This document shows, in pieces, positions 19,463 to 28,502 of a stretch of 28,615 nucleotides of DNA. The notes under the pieces were generated by a model. That model ran no database searches and had not been told where the DNA came from. It saw nothing but the letters and a program-made list of their open reading frames with translations. Origin of the DNA: Mesostigma viride. Its lineage: Eukaryota > Streptophyta > Mesostigmatophyceae > Mesostigmatales > Mesostigmataceae. The translations under genes and the position numbers were made by a program. Positions within the stretch are counted from its first letter, which is position 1. Every line of letters starts with the position of its first letter. The stretch spans positions 1 through 28,615 of the forward strand of contig RPFO01000593.1 in the NCBI GenBank assembly GCA_009746045.1. Direction: 5' to 3'.

Positions 19463-20017
19463 CCAACGGCCGTCGGAACCTTAAATTAGGGTGTGATTTT
19501 CATGCGCCAACGGCCGTTGGAACCTGGAAATTAGGGTGTTATTTTTCTGCGCCAACGGCCGTTGGAACCTGGAAATGAAGGTGTCATTTTTCTGCGCCAA
19601 CGGCCGTTGGAACCTGGAAATTAGGGTGTGATTTTCATGCGCCAACGGCCGTTGGAACCTGGAAATTAGGGTGTTATTTTTCTGTCGCCAACGGCCGTTG
19701 GAACCTGGAAATGAAGGTGTCATTTTTCTCGCGCCAACGGCCGTTGGAACCTGGAAATTAGGGTGTGATTTTTCATGCGCCAACGGCCGTTGGAACCTGG
19801 AAAATAGGGTGTGATTTTTCTCGCGCCAACGGCCGTTGGAACCTGGAAAATAGGGTGTGATTTTCATGCGCCAACGGCCGTTGGAACCTGGAAATTAGGG
19901 TGTGATTTTCATGCGCCAACGGCCGTTGGAACCTGGAAATTAGGGTGTGATTTTCATGCGCCAACGGCCGTTGAAACCTGTAAATTAGGGTGTTATTTTT
20001 CCGGCGACGGCCGTTGG
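19463..20017. repeat. Left palindromic array: 13 units of 44-46 bp
   Basis: The palindrome starts at 19463 (one change, CCGTCGG), 19507, 19552, 19597, 19642, 19688, 19734, 19780, 19826, 19871, 19916, 19961 and, degenerate, about 20004. The spacer between palindromes is AACCTGGAAATTAGGGTGTG followed by a T-rich stretch ending GCG. It varies only slightly (GAAATGAAGG, TGTTATT, CATGCG). The edge units are the most diverged, as expected for a tandem array homogenised internally. It abuts the hexamer array on the left and a splice acceptor on the right. Confidence 0.96.
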
Positions 20018-20067
20018 AACATAGTACTGACCTTCCGGCTATCTGTATGTTTTTTGCATGTGATCAG

Positions 20068-21220
20068 GGGCGTCCGTCCAGGCCGAGAACGGAGGAAGAG
20101 CGGAGAAGTGGGCTTACAAGATTGAACATAACTGTGCGGTGGCGCATCTCACAACATTTTTTGAGGACTGGCGCCAACGAGCACCGGGCACCGACTTATG
20201 GTCGGTTATTGTGAAGACCTTTGAGAGGAAGGGGCTGCTGACGACACGTGCTGGAAATGCGAAGCCCAGCATTTTGGACTCCTGGGAGCCAGCGCCGTCC
20301 TCTCAAGTGCACGACAAGAATCTAACTGACACCATACAGGCGGCGTTTCATCTGCGGCAGAAGATACGCCTAGTTCCAGACGATGTCGACATCGTGGGGG
20401 GGTCCGCGATTGCGACTCAAGTACGGGCCCCCACGGAGAACTTGTGCCAACTCCCGGAACTCATGCGGCACCGGACGGTGACGGTGCGGAATTGTAGGGG
20501 GCTCGCGCCGTGGTTCGTGGGGCCGGCACAAGTCTGACAAAAGCAAAATGTGCCGTGCCGATCTTCCGGTTTGCGTGGCAGGTGCTGGCAGACCGTGATC
20601 CAGGTCTCTACAATTTATGGGTGCAGAGGAGTGAAAAGGTTCCTTACCACATTAAAATACTGACGGGGGACGACAGTGACCGTGCCGTGCAGAGGTTCGG
20701 ATACTATCGTTCGCCAACGGCCGAGGAAGCCATGTCCATTCTCCGGACGGACTCCCTGAAGGACATGGCGGCCGCTTGCTCAGACGAGTTGATCACCATG
20801 GAGTTGGATCCGTCCGAGTGGTCAAATGAATCTGAGCGTGAGGCAGTAGTTGACCTGACGACATCCGCGCTGGGGAGCTTGAACATCTCGGACCATGCCG
20901 GCCTTAAGGGTAAATTTCCAGACCAGACGCCTTGCGTGTTTGTGCAGTTTGCCGTGCTGGACGGCAACCACTACACGCAGATGTTGAAGTCCGTGATTTT
21001 CGAGGGCTCTGACGAGCAAGTGAGTACTGCGATAGCTGGCGAGATTGCGGGTACACAAAAGGGCAAGTTCGTGGAGACAACCGACGAGGCGTTTGATTTG
21101 TGGAGGGGGTTGGTGAGGGACGCGGACAAGTTCAAGTACACCAATCTGGACGTGCTCAAGGGCTGGGAGGTGGAGGGGGAAGCACTGATCCCGCCCATGA
21201 AGGACATGCGGACGCAAAAG
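20068..21220 (+). CDS. Long exon of large gene, product unknown, one frame break
   Basis: Coding begins right after the acceptor at 20067; the frame read from 20070 has no ATG until 20463, which argues that the start codon lies in an upstream exon. The first frame (EKWAYKIEHN, FFEDWRQRAPGTDLW, FERKGLL) runs to a stop at 20537. A second frame runs from about 20498 to the TAG at 21262 (FRFAWQVLADRDPGLYNLW, ELDPSEWS, VFVQFAVLDG). One base added in the G5 run 20497-20501 joins them. The exon probably ends at AAG before GTAAAT at 21221, phase 0. The protein is soluble, Trp/Asp/Glu-rich, with no membrane span and no family I recognise. The alternative end is the TAG at 21260-21262. Confidence 0.6.
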
Positions 21221-21837
21221 GTAAATATAACGGATCGGGTGTGGGAACGTTTTAGGCACTAGATGTTATTTTTCTTGCGCCAACGGCCGTTGGAACCTGG
21301 AAATTAGGGTGTGATTTTTCTTGCGCCAACGGCCGTTGGAACCTGGAAATTAGTGTGTGATTTTTCTTGCGCCAACGGCCGTTGGAACCTGGAAATTAGG
21401 GTGTCATTTTTCCTGCGCCAACGGCCGTTGGAACCTGGAAATTTGGTTGATATTTTTCTTGCGCCAACGGCCGTTGGAACCTGGAAATTCGGTCGACATT
21501 TTTCTTGCGCCAACGGCCGTTGGAGCCTGGAAATTAGGGTGTGATTTTTCTTGCGCCAACGGCCGTTGGAACCTGGAAATTAGGGTGTGATTTTTCTTGC
21601 GCCAACGGCCGTTGGAACCTGGAAATTAGGGTGTGATTTTTCTTGCGCCAACGGCCGTTGGAACCTGGAAATTAGGGTGTGATTTTTCTTGCGCCAACGG
21701 CCGTTGGAAACTGGAAATTAGGGTGTGATTTTTGTTCGGGAACGGCCGATCTTCCAAAGTGTAAGGACAAAATGTCATGTCGTGTGTTGTATGACCGTTT
21801 TTTGTCTCAAACACTGATTCACATTTCATGCATGCAG
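21221..21837 (+). other. Putative 617-bp intron containing right palindromic array
   Basis: The donor is AAG-GTAAAT and the acceptor ATGCAG-GGG, with CTGAT about 22 bp upstream. Donor and acceptor are both phase 0, so the frames at 20510-21220 and 21838 onward join without any correction. The intron is almost filled by 46-bp palindromic units. Confidence 0.55.
21280..21750. repeat. Right palindromic array: ten units of exactly 46 bp plus a remnant
   Basis: Palindromes start at 21280, 21326, 21372, 21418, 21464, 21510, 21556, 21602, 21648 and 21694. A broken remnant (GGAACGGCCGATC) lies at about 21739. The spacing is 46 bp throughout. Variants are confined to the spacer (ATTTGGTTGATA, ATTCGGTCGACA). 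The higher regularity than in the left array suggests more recent amplification. Confidence 0.96.
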
Positions 21838-24246
21838 GGGAGAGAGGCGCATCGGAGGGTTGCCCTGATCGGAGGGGGGCTGAATGCAGAAGACGAGGCC
21901 GTTTCCAAAAAGTCGAGGGGGACGGCGCTGCTGGAAGTGCACAACTATTTCAAGACGCACATGGAGGAATCCTGGGATAAGCCGGAGGTGCCCCTTCAGG
22001 ACCAGAAAGAAATATGGAATTTGATTCATGGGGTTTCAAGCAGCACTGAGAAGGCAAGGAAGGACGGGGAGGGGGAGGAGGGTGGTGAGGAGCGGGTTGG
22101 AGGGCGATTGAACGAGGGTGGTTTGTCCGAATCGGAGAAAACCCAAGTCTACGACTTCATCTCGGCTGTGAAGGATGAAACGGTCGCTCCGAACGACGAC
22201 AGTAGATGTGGAATGCCGATTGAGGACAAGGTGGCCAAGGAGCTTGCAGAGTTTCTGGACATCGTGGCAGCGGACAAGCTGGACGGGGAGGGAAGGGTGA
22301 TGAGGAAGGGGGGGGGATCAAACAGGAAGGGTGGAGGAGTCTAGCCCGCTTTCGATTCTGGCCGTCTATCATGGCAACCGTGAAGGCCAAACACGTTCCT
22401 CCTCAGTGCTTGTATGACCTGACATACATGGCCAAGATCTTCTGCGAGGTGATTGTCCAGCTTTTCCTGATCTACAACCGCGATTTGGGGAAATACCCCG
22501 AACCACGCCACCTCGGCTGGTTGCCGATGCAGCCTTCGGAAGCCGACAGCGCCCTTGAGAGGGTGGCCGATACGGTCGCTGTAGCTGCCAAGAGACTAAG
22601 GGCGGTTATCAGGCCAACGGGGAGGGACGATTCCACCTTCCCACTTGCACTGCTGGAGAGGACGAATTTTTGGACGACCCACAAGGAGGAAACGAAATGG
22701 TGGGTCCTGATTGCGCCCGAACCCCCAACCGAACAGGCTGTGGTGCCCCAACCCGTACAGCCTGTGGCGGGGGCTGTGGCGGTGACGGGGGCTGTGCCGG
22801 AGGAAGGCCAAGCCGAACATGCGGAGGCAGAGGACGTCCAGTCGGGTCGCCAAAAAAAGGTGGGGGAGAAGCGGGAACCCCCGCGGAAGTTTGGGTCGGA
22901 GGAGCTGGCATCCGAAATCGAGCAGCAGGGCCCGTGGATTTCTAAGAAAGTTTACGGGTCTGACGGGGACACGACCTGTGAGTTCATGATGAAGACTTTC
23001 GCGTGGGAGAAAAGCGATGGGCCGACACGGTTGGCTCAAGTGGTACTTAATGCAATGGAGGGGTTCGAATTTGTTGTGAAGAGGAAGGGGGGGTGAACCA
23101 GCCGGATATCAAGAATGGGATATGGCTGCTGAATTTGGAACACCACGCGAAGCTGTGGAATGATGAGGAATTGTTGAAGGGTCGAACGGGTGCGTGGGTG
23201 GAGAAAAGGGACTGGAAGGCGGCGAAGGATTGTGGAGATTTCAATGGTGTGAAGGACGCCTGGTCGTCGTACCTAGGCGATTTTACGGGATTCTTCAACC
23301 CACCCGTGATCTTCATTGGGTCAAAGGAGCAGGTGGATGGGTTTAAGGTCCTTCTGAAGGTACTTGGGAAGCGGCCTGAGGGGGAGGATATTTCCAATCC
23401 CAACGGCCGTTCGGGCAAGGAAATTGCGGGTGCAGCCCAGAAGCGTCCGCTGGAGACGGCAGGCGCTGGCACCAAAAAGAAACGCCGGAAGCGCGCCGCC
23501 TCGGAGACCCCCTCGGCCGAAGACGTCTCAATGGGGGATGATGAGGATGTCGGGTCACATGGGGGTGATGATGGGGAGGAGGTTGGTGATGATGGTGCCG
23601 GCGATGATGAGGGGGGCGGGAATGAGGGTGGTGATAAGGGGGGCGGGTCGGAGGACGGAGAGGGGGGGGTTCGAAGGGCGGAGAGGGGGGCGGGTCGAAG
23701 GGCGGAGAGGGGGGGGTCGAAGGACGGAGAGGGGGGCGGGTCGAAGGGCGGAGAGGGGGGGGGTCGAAGGGCGGAGAGGGGGCGGGTCGAAGGACGGAGA
23801 GGGGGCGGGTCGAAGGGCGGAGAGGGGAGGGGGTCGAAGGACGGAGAGGGGGGCGGAGAGAAGGGCGGAGAGGGGAGGGGGTCGAAGGGCGGAGAGGGGG
23901 GCGGGTCGAAGGGCGGAGAGGGGGGCGGGTCAAAGGGTGGAGAGGGGGGCGGGTCAAAGGGCGGAGAGGGGGGCGGGTCCAAGGGCGGAGAGGGGGGGGA
24001 GAGAAGGGTGGAGAGGGGGGCGGGTCAACCGGCGCATCGGGGGAAGGGGGGAAGGGCGGAGAGGGGGGCGGGTCGACCGGCGCATCGGGGGAAGGGGGAA
24101 GGAGGGGGGGGAGGGGAGGGAGGCTCGAAGGGGAATTCGGGGGCGTCGGGGGGGGATGTTGGGGCGTGCCGTCGACTACTGCAAAAAGCTCCTTTCGCCT
24201 GGCGGGCACGTTCGATCAAGAGCAACGGCTAGTCATCTGTCAAAGG
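21838..24246 (+). CDS. Long second exon of large gene, several frame breaks
   Basis: Segment 1 (21838 to about 22310) reads REAHRRVALIGGG, EVHNYFKTHMEESW and an acidic, helical region. After the nine-G run 22308-22316 the frame changes, and segment 2 runs to 23096 (WRSLARFRFWPS, PPQCLYDLTYMAKIF, HLGWLPMQPSEAD, a Pro/Val/Glu linker, then ELASEIEQQGPWISKKVYGS). After the seven-G run 23087-23093 segment 3 continues (NGIWLLNLEHHAKLWNDEE, WSSYLGDFTGFFNPPVIFIG, KKKRRKRAAS as a likely nuclear localisation signal). A Gly/Glu/Lys/Ser repeat follows. The exon ends before GTAAGT at 24247. The first two resolvable breaks each need one added base. The TAG 22342-22344 and TGA 23094-23096 are the stops if the segments are separate genes. 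No known domain is recognised; a nuclear location is inferred from the basic cluster. Confidence 0.55.
23387..23432 (+). repeat. Diverged 46-bp palindromic unit within coding sequence
   Basis: CCAACGGCCGTT occurs at 23400-23411. The flanks also match the 46-bp unit: GATATTT before it and GGAAATT plus GGGTG after it, about 30 of 46 ungapped positions by eye. In the coding frame it reads SNPNGRSGKE, so it keeps the frame open. Confidence 0.6.
23640..24140 (+). repeat. G-rich coding minisatellite (Gly-Gly-Ser-Lys/Glu repeats)
   Basis: Units of about 18 bp (GGCGGAGAGGGGGGCGGGTC and variants) encode GGSKGGEG in one frame. The written frame flips between GGSKGGEGG and RRAERGAGRRAERG, showing one or more indels in G-runs. 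A longer pair near 24020 and 24072 encodes GSTGASG in the frame that fits the rest. The minus-strand Pro-rich ORFs here are shadows. Confidence 0.8.
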
Positions 24247-24365
24247 GTAAGTTAATCTGAGTGAATATGGTCGGTTAAATTATGATGTTTGCATATTCCC
24301 AAGTTTGATTTGCGATTGTAATGATAACTAATTGCGCCGCTCGTCATTGCTTGTCTCACACACAG
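24247..24365 (+). other. Putative 119-bp intron
   Basis: GTAAGT donor, CTAAT branch-like motif at about 24330, pyrimidine-rich tract and CACACACAG acceptor. A phase-1 upstream frame (ending HLSK plus one base) joins the acidic downstream frame (DESEEEPP) without correction. Confidence 0.65.
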
Positions 24366-25128
24366 GTGACGAGTCTGAAGAGGAGCCGCCAAAGGATGAC
24401 GCGCATGGCGGCCCACCCAAAGGGTTTGAGGAAGATTCGGAAGAATCGGAAGAATCGGAACCTGAGGAAGCGCCACAAAGACGTGTCACAGTTACCGCAA
24501 CCCAGCCCAAGCCACTAGACAAGAAAGTGCCACCACCAAGTTGGCAGCCGTGGATGGAGAATCTGGAAGGTGTGGGGGGGGGAAACGGGTCGTGCCCCGC
24601 TCGCCTGTTGGATGTCCGGTTTCGGTATTGTGCAAGCACGGCGGTGAATTTTGCCAGTATCGGAAGAACCAATCCCAGCGCCTTGATACGTTGTGGAAGC
24701 CCACGTGGGCTGCTGATTCGGTGGCTAAACTCAATGCAGACCCAATGAAGCTGGCACACATGCCTGATTTCCACGTCGACACGTTCCTGGTGCATGGAGT
24801 CGTTCGAAAGGTGGATAAAACGGGCGTGTGGTACGTTAAATTTTGGGCAGAAGGGTGTGACGAAAAGGGAATCTGGATTAATGGGGAGCAGGGGACGATG
24901 CCCAACATAATTTTCAAGGTACAACAAGACGAGATGCGGAACTGTTTCAAGCCACCTGAGGGAACGTATTTGGAGTGGTGGATGGACAAGGGGTTCCTGG
25001 CGACCAGATCTTCCCCAGCGACCAGATCTTCCCCACGACTCCAAGAGAAGGGGGGAGACCAAGCCGCAGGGCAGGGCAAACGAAAACCTCAAGGGAAGGC
25101 TGGCGCAGATGTGCGGGAGGGGGTGTAA
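24366..25128 (+). CDS. Terminal exon of large gene, one frame break
   Basis: It starts with an acidic Ser/Glu stretch (DESEEEPPKDD, EEDSEESEESEPEEAP), then Pro-rich linker and WQPWMENLEG. The frame changes in the nine-G run 24574-24582, again as if one base were missing. It continues with a cysteine-containing compact region (VLCKHGGEFCQY, LWKPTWAADS, FHVDTFLVHGVV, GVWYVKFWAEGCDEKG, YLEWWMDKGF) and a basic Gln/Lys tail to the TAA at 25126-25128. The aromatic-rich region looks like a small folded domain that I cannot assign. Without the earlier exons the downstream frame could be read from an ATG at 24541. Confidence 0.55.
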
Positions 25129-26011
25129 AGAAGCCCAGCGGACGGGCACCTGTAAAGAAACGCCTGTTAGTAGGTAGTTAGATAGCTTGATCTGAACTCG
25201 TGTACATTTGTAAACATCGATCTGTACATCTGTCTCCAGAGCATTCACTTGAATATTCAAAGTTCAAGTGGGAATTACTGGTTGGGTTGTGCACAGGCTT
25301 GTGCACAATTTTGGCAATAATTATAATTCGTTCTATAAATAGAACTAGCGGGGTCGTGGAGAGGGTTGTGCAATTGTAAATAATCTACAACTTGTCTCAC
25401 TTGCTTACCCTCCGAGTGCATGACACTATGACAAAAACAGCCAATTTTACCCCGACTTGAATAAATTTTAATAAATGTTAATAAATTTTAATAAATTTTA
25501 ATAAATTTAAGCAATCTAGTAATGAAAAGTGCACGCGGAAAGCGCACTAGTGACCAAATTGCATGAAATGGTAATGATTTCATGTGGAAACGCATTCACA
25601 ATGAGCATCAATTGTCATGTATTTGTTGAAATGGCGTCTCCTCAAGTAATAAAATTTGGCATGGGTATTGTAGATTGATTGTGGGCCCCCCTCATAGTCG
25701 AAGAGGACTCTCACGCAGCGTGTAGTCTCTTCGAGTCTCTCGTTAGTGGCCTTCGTGTTTCTCCCTTTCCTTGGGAGCAAGGCCGGTAGCATGTCATGGA
25801 GCGCTGCCTAACTGCGGGCTCGTGAGCATGGAGTGCATCGATATTGAGACTATCAACGTGTTGTAATTGTATTAACTTTCTCAATAAATTCCGCATGTGC
25901 GGCTTCATCATCAGACTGTGCAAAGTGTGTGTTGTGAAAGCATTATTCTATAGCAGGGGAGGCAATAAGGTGGTCATCAGGCACGAGGGACAGTTCCTTG
26001 TCCTCGGCTGA
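25129..26011. other. AT-rich intergenic region; possible LTR remnant
   Basis: No convincing gene. GTTCTATAAATAGAAC (about 25330-25345) holds a TATA-like TATAAATA inside inverted arms. The sequence around 25190-25420 (TGTACATTTGTAAACATC, later TTGTCTCACTTGCTTACC) has the look of a solo LTR, but no matched partner or target-site duplication is seen. Two short minus-strand ORFs at 25580-25923 show no recognisable protein. Confidence 0.3.
25461..25508. repeat. 10-bp AT-rich tandem repeat (ATAAATTTTA)x5
   Basis: Five successive ATAAATKTTA-type units, the last incomplete, in the intergenic spacer. Confidence 0.85.
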
Positions 26012-26032
26012 GAGCCCTCCTTTCTTTACTCG

Positions 26033-28474
26033 AATGTACCCACGGATGTCTCAGGGGTGCGGGCGTATTTGGGTTTGGCTGGCTACTACCGAGGTTACAT
26101 TGAGAACTTCAGCAGCAAGGTGAAGCCCTTGACCGAGTTACTCAAGAAGGGGTGCGTGTGGGCGTGGGGTCCCGCACAGCAACGCGCCATCGAGACAATC
26201 AAGCAGGAGCTCACGTCGGCCCCGATTCTGCGCGCCCCTGACTATGCTTTGCCGTTTGTGTTATATACCGACTGGTCCAAGGTAGGACTGGGTGCGGTCT
26301 TGGCGCAAAAGGATGGTGATGGGCGCGAGCACGTTATTGCTTATGCTAGTCGCAGCAACAACCCAGCGGAGAGCCGGTATTCTTCCTATGAGGGGGAGGC
26401 ACTGGCTGTGGTGTGGGCCATCAAGCACTTTCGCCCGTATTTAGTTGGGCGCGTGTTTACTCTGGTGACAGACCACCAGCCGCTTCAGTGGCTAATGACC
26501 AACACCAACCTGACGGGTAAGCTCGCCCGATGGGCCATGATTATCCAGGAGTACCACATGACCATTGTGCATCGGGCCGGCAAGGACCATGTCAACGCCG
26601 ATGTGCTATCCCGATACGCCATGCCTACCACTGTTGACCACACTGGAGCCCGGGCCATGGGTGCCGAGGGCTCGTCGGGTTCTGTGGTCTTTGTGAACGC
26701 TGCTGGGTATGCGGCCGACGATGAGGAGGAGGCGTGGTGGCGCAGTGTCGAGTACTCTGTGGCGGACTTCGGCATCAGCGACGACCCGGTGCGGCCGTCG
26801 CCATTCACGCCATCCAAAGCTGTGTGCGCTATGGAAGAGGGTAGGTCTCTGTCCTTTGACATTGATCCTTCTCTGCAGCAGCTGATCGCTGTGCAGGCTC
26901 TCTTAGCGCGTAGCTCTCTTGCTGATTGCTACACCGCTGATATCTGGCTAGATGGTCGAGTTTTGGAGCAAGTGCAGGGTGCTGTCTTGACTCCTACTCC
27001 AGTCGATTGGACTCCTGCTCAGAAGGCGACGGAGTTGAACAGGGTGCAGCACAGGGCTGCAACCTATGGTTGGGAAGATGGGGTTTTGTACAAGCTGTTG
27101 GGCAAGCGTAGGGTGGTCGTCCCACCGCCTGACAAGCGCGTTGCTATAGTGCAGGCGTACCACGAGCGGTATGGTCACTTGGGTGGCAATCGCACGCTCA
27201 GCCTCGTACGGACCAGCTATTGGTGGAATAACATGCGACACACAGTGGCCCAGGTAGTGGCCAGCTGTGTCCCGTGTGCTCGAACCAAGGCTAACTTTAG
27301 CGCAGATCATGGTGCCAAGGAGCTGATGTCGCTTCCCATCAAGGGCTTGTTTTATCGCTGGCACGTCGATCTGTGCGGGCCGTTTCAGGAGAGCCCTGAC
27401 GGCAACCTCTATGTCATGGTATGCGTGGAGAGCTTTAGCAAATGGGTTGAGTTGATCCCCATTGCTGACAAGCATGCCGCTACCACAGCGAAGCATTTTG
27501 CAGACATCATCACCAGGTTTGGGGCTCCCGCGGAGGTAGTCACGGACCAGGGTGGTGAGTTCAGGGGTGAGTTCCAGGAGTTGCTGGATGGATGTCTTAT
27601 TGATCACCGTCGCACTTCTCGGGAGCATCCTCAGGCCAATGGTTTGGCTGAGAGATTGGTGCAGACCGTCAAGCAGGCGCTGCGCAAGTGGAGCCTGCAG
27701 GTGCCGGAGTCGGCCAGGTGGGATCGCGAGTTGGCATGGATTGCCATGGGTTATCGCATGTCTCCCCAGGAGTCTCTCGCTACCTTCTCCCCGTATTTCC
27801 TTCTGTTCGGGCGTAATCCTCTTTTGCCTACGGAGGCACAGGTTGCGCACCCCGAACCCATGGCCTTCGACAACGCTCAGCAATTTTTGGTTGAGGTGCT
27901 GGCCAGGGCAGAGACTTTTAAGAAGGTCATGCCCATCGCGATGAACAACTTGTTCATTGCTCAGCACAGGGACTCCCTGCGTTACGCTCAGCGCCGGGGG
28001 GGCGCATACATGGCTCGCCAGCTGCGGTTTAGGCCAGGGCAGTATGTTTTCCTGCGCACTCAGCTGAAGCACACTTTGGATGTGGAGGCGGGGCCCACCA
28101 TTTTGCGCATTGTGGCTATCAAACCATCGGGAGTGGCAATTTTGGAGGGCGCCGACGGGAGCCGTACGACAGACAACCTCAGCAATCTCAGTCCCTGCTC
28201 ACTGCCCAATTTGGTCCACGACCTCCAACCGCACACATCTCGCCGAGTCAAGGACGCCCAGTGTCAGGTTTGTCACCGGGTCGATCAGGCGGAGTCCATG
28301 TTATTGTGTGATCAGTGTAACTGTGGTTGGCACATGCAGTGCTTGCAGCCCGTGGTCACCAGCATTCCGGAGGGGGATTGGTTTTGTCCAGTGTGCACCG
28401 CTGCGCAGTTTACCTCCCGCAGCTTGACTGCGGTCACCGCTGCCCTTGTCTTGGTACGATCGCTGTCTTCGTGA
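26033..28474 (+). CDS. pol: Ty3/gypsy pol remnant: RNase H, integrase, PHD finger
   Basis: The frame is open from 26012; similarity begins at VPTDVSGVRAYLGLAGYYRG (end of RT). RNase H follows, with catalytic acidic residues in LYTDWSK (Asp at about 26270), YEGEALAVVWA, TDHQPLQWL and NADVLSR. The integrase has an HHCC zinc domain (HERYGH, then CVPC, 27160-27285). Its D-D-E core shows as WHVDLCGPF (about 27360), VTDQGGEF (about 27540) and HPQANGLAERLVQ (about 27640). A GPY/F-like segment (GPTILRIV) comes next. A PHD finger (CQVCHRVD, LLCDQCNCGWHMQC, WFCPVC; 28258-28400) ends the protein; PHD fingers read histone-H3 tail state and could direct integration. The frame is intact for 813 codons. The GTG at 26057 is not a real start: the 5' end is a truncation. 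Confidence 0.93.
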   Translation, partial: NVPTDVSGVRAYLGLAGYYRGYIENFSSKVKPLTELLKKGCVWAWGPAQQRAIETIKQELTSAPILRAPDYALPFVLYTDWSKVGLGAVLAQKDGDGREHVIAYASRSNNPAESRYSSYEGEALAVVWAIKHFRPYLVGRVFTLVTDHQPLQWLMTNTNLTGKLARWAMIIQEYHMTIVHRAGKDHVNADVLSRYAMPTTVDHTGARAMGAEGSSGSVVFVNAAGYAADDEEEAWWRSVEYSVADFGISDDPVRPSPFTPSKAVCAMEEGRSLSFDIDPSLQQLIAVQALLARSSLADCYTADIWLDGRVLEQVQGAVLTPTPVDWTPAQKATELNRVQHRAATYGWEDGVLYKLLGKRRVVVPPPDKRVAIVQAYHERYGHLGGNRTLSLVRTSYWWNNMRHTVAQVVASCVPCARTKANFSADHGAKELMSLPIKGLFYRWHVDLCGPFQESPDGNLYVMVCVESFSKWVELIPIADKHAATTAKHFADIITRFGAPAEVVTDQGGEFRGEFQELLDGCLIDHRRTSREHPQANGLAERLVQTVKQALRKWSLQVPESARWDRELAWIAMGYRMSPQESLATFSPYFLLFGRNPLLPTEAQVAHPEPMAFDNAQQFLVEVLARAETFKKVMPIAMNNLFIAQHRDSLRYAQRRGGAYMARQLRFRPGQYVFLRTQLKHTLDVEAGPTILRIVAIKPSGVAILEGADGSRTTDNLSNLSPCSLPNLVHDLQPHTSRRVKDAQCQVCHRVDQAESMLLCDQCNCGWHMQCLQPVVTSIPEGDWFCPVCTAAQFTSRSLTAVTAALVLVRSLSS

Positions 28475-28491
28475 TGGGGCCGGTCGCCAGC

Positions 28492-28502
28492 GAGGGGGGG
28501 AA
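28492..28502 (+). promoter_or_regulatory. Candidate polypurine tract of the retrotransposon
   Basis: GAGGGGGGGAA lies 18 bp after the pol stop. Such a purine run primes plus-strand synthesis just before a 3' LTR. The LTR would begin within the next few bases; its end lies outside the window. Confidence 0.55.

Larger units (their letters stand above)
11646..20067 (+). other. Putative 8.4-kb intron containing microsatellite and palindromic array
   Basis: The donor is GTAGGT at 11646. The acceptor is TGATCAG ending at 20067, with a CTGAC branch-like motif about 40 bp upstream. The right-hand exon's good frame needs one extra base in the G4 at 20067-20070 to be in phase, matching the missing-base pattern elsewhere. 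The intron is an inference; two separate genes remain possible. Confidence 0.4.

Noticed and set aside
11211-19489. Very long ORFs (2,100-2,750 codons) on both strands
   Set aside because: They are translations of a 6-bp repeat with no stop in any phase (Leu-Ser, Cys-Pro, Leu-Val; Asp-Lys, Gly-Gln, Arg-Thr). Frame switches occur wherever a base is lost. Not genes.
19463-21750. CRISPR-like arrays
   Set aside because: The sequence between palindromes is nearly constant, so there are no unique spacers. No cas gene is present and the context is eukaryotic. These are simple tandem repeats.
23047-24225. Minus-strand Pro-rich ORFs of about 290-310 codons
   Set aside because: They are the reverse complement of the Gly/Glu/Ser minisatellite in the + strand gene. 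The repetitive PPPSPPFDP pattern has no independent support.
25580-25923. Two minus-strand ORFs of 70 codons
   Set aside because: They overlap each other in different frames, have no recognised motif and lie in AT-rich spacer.
26948-28072. Minus-strand 374-codon ORF
   Set aside because: It lies antisense to the clearly coding integrase and shows no domain.
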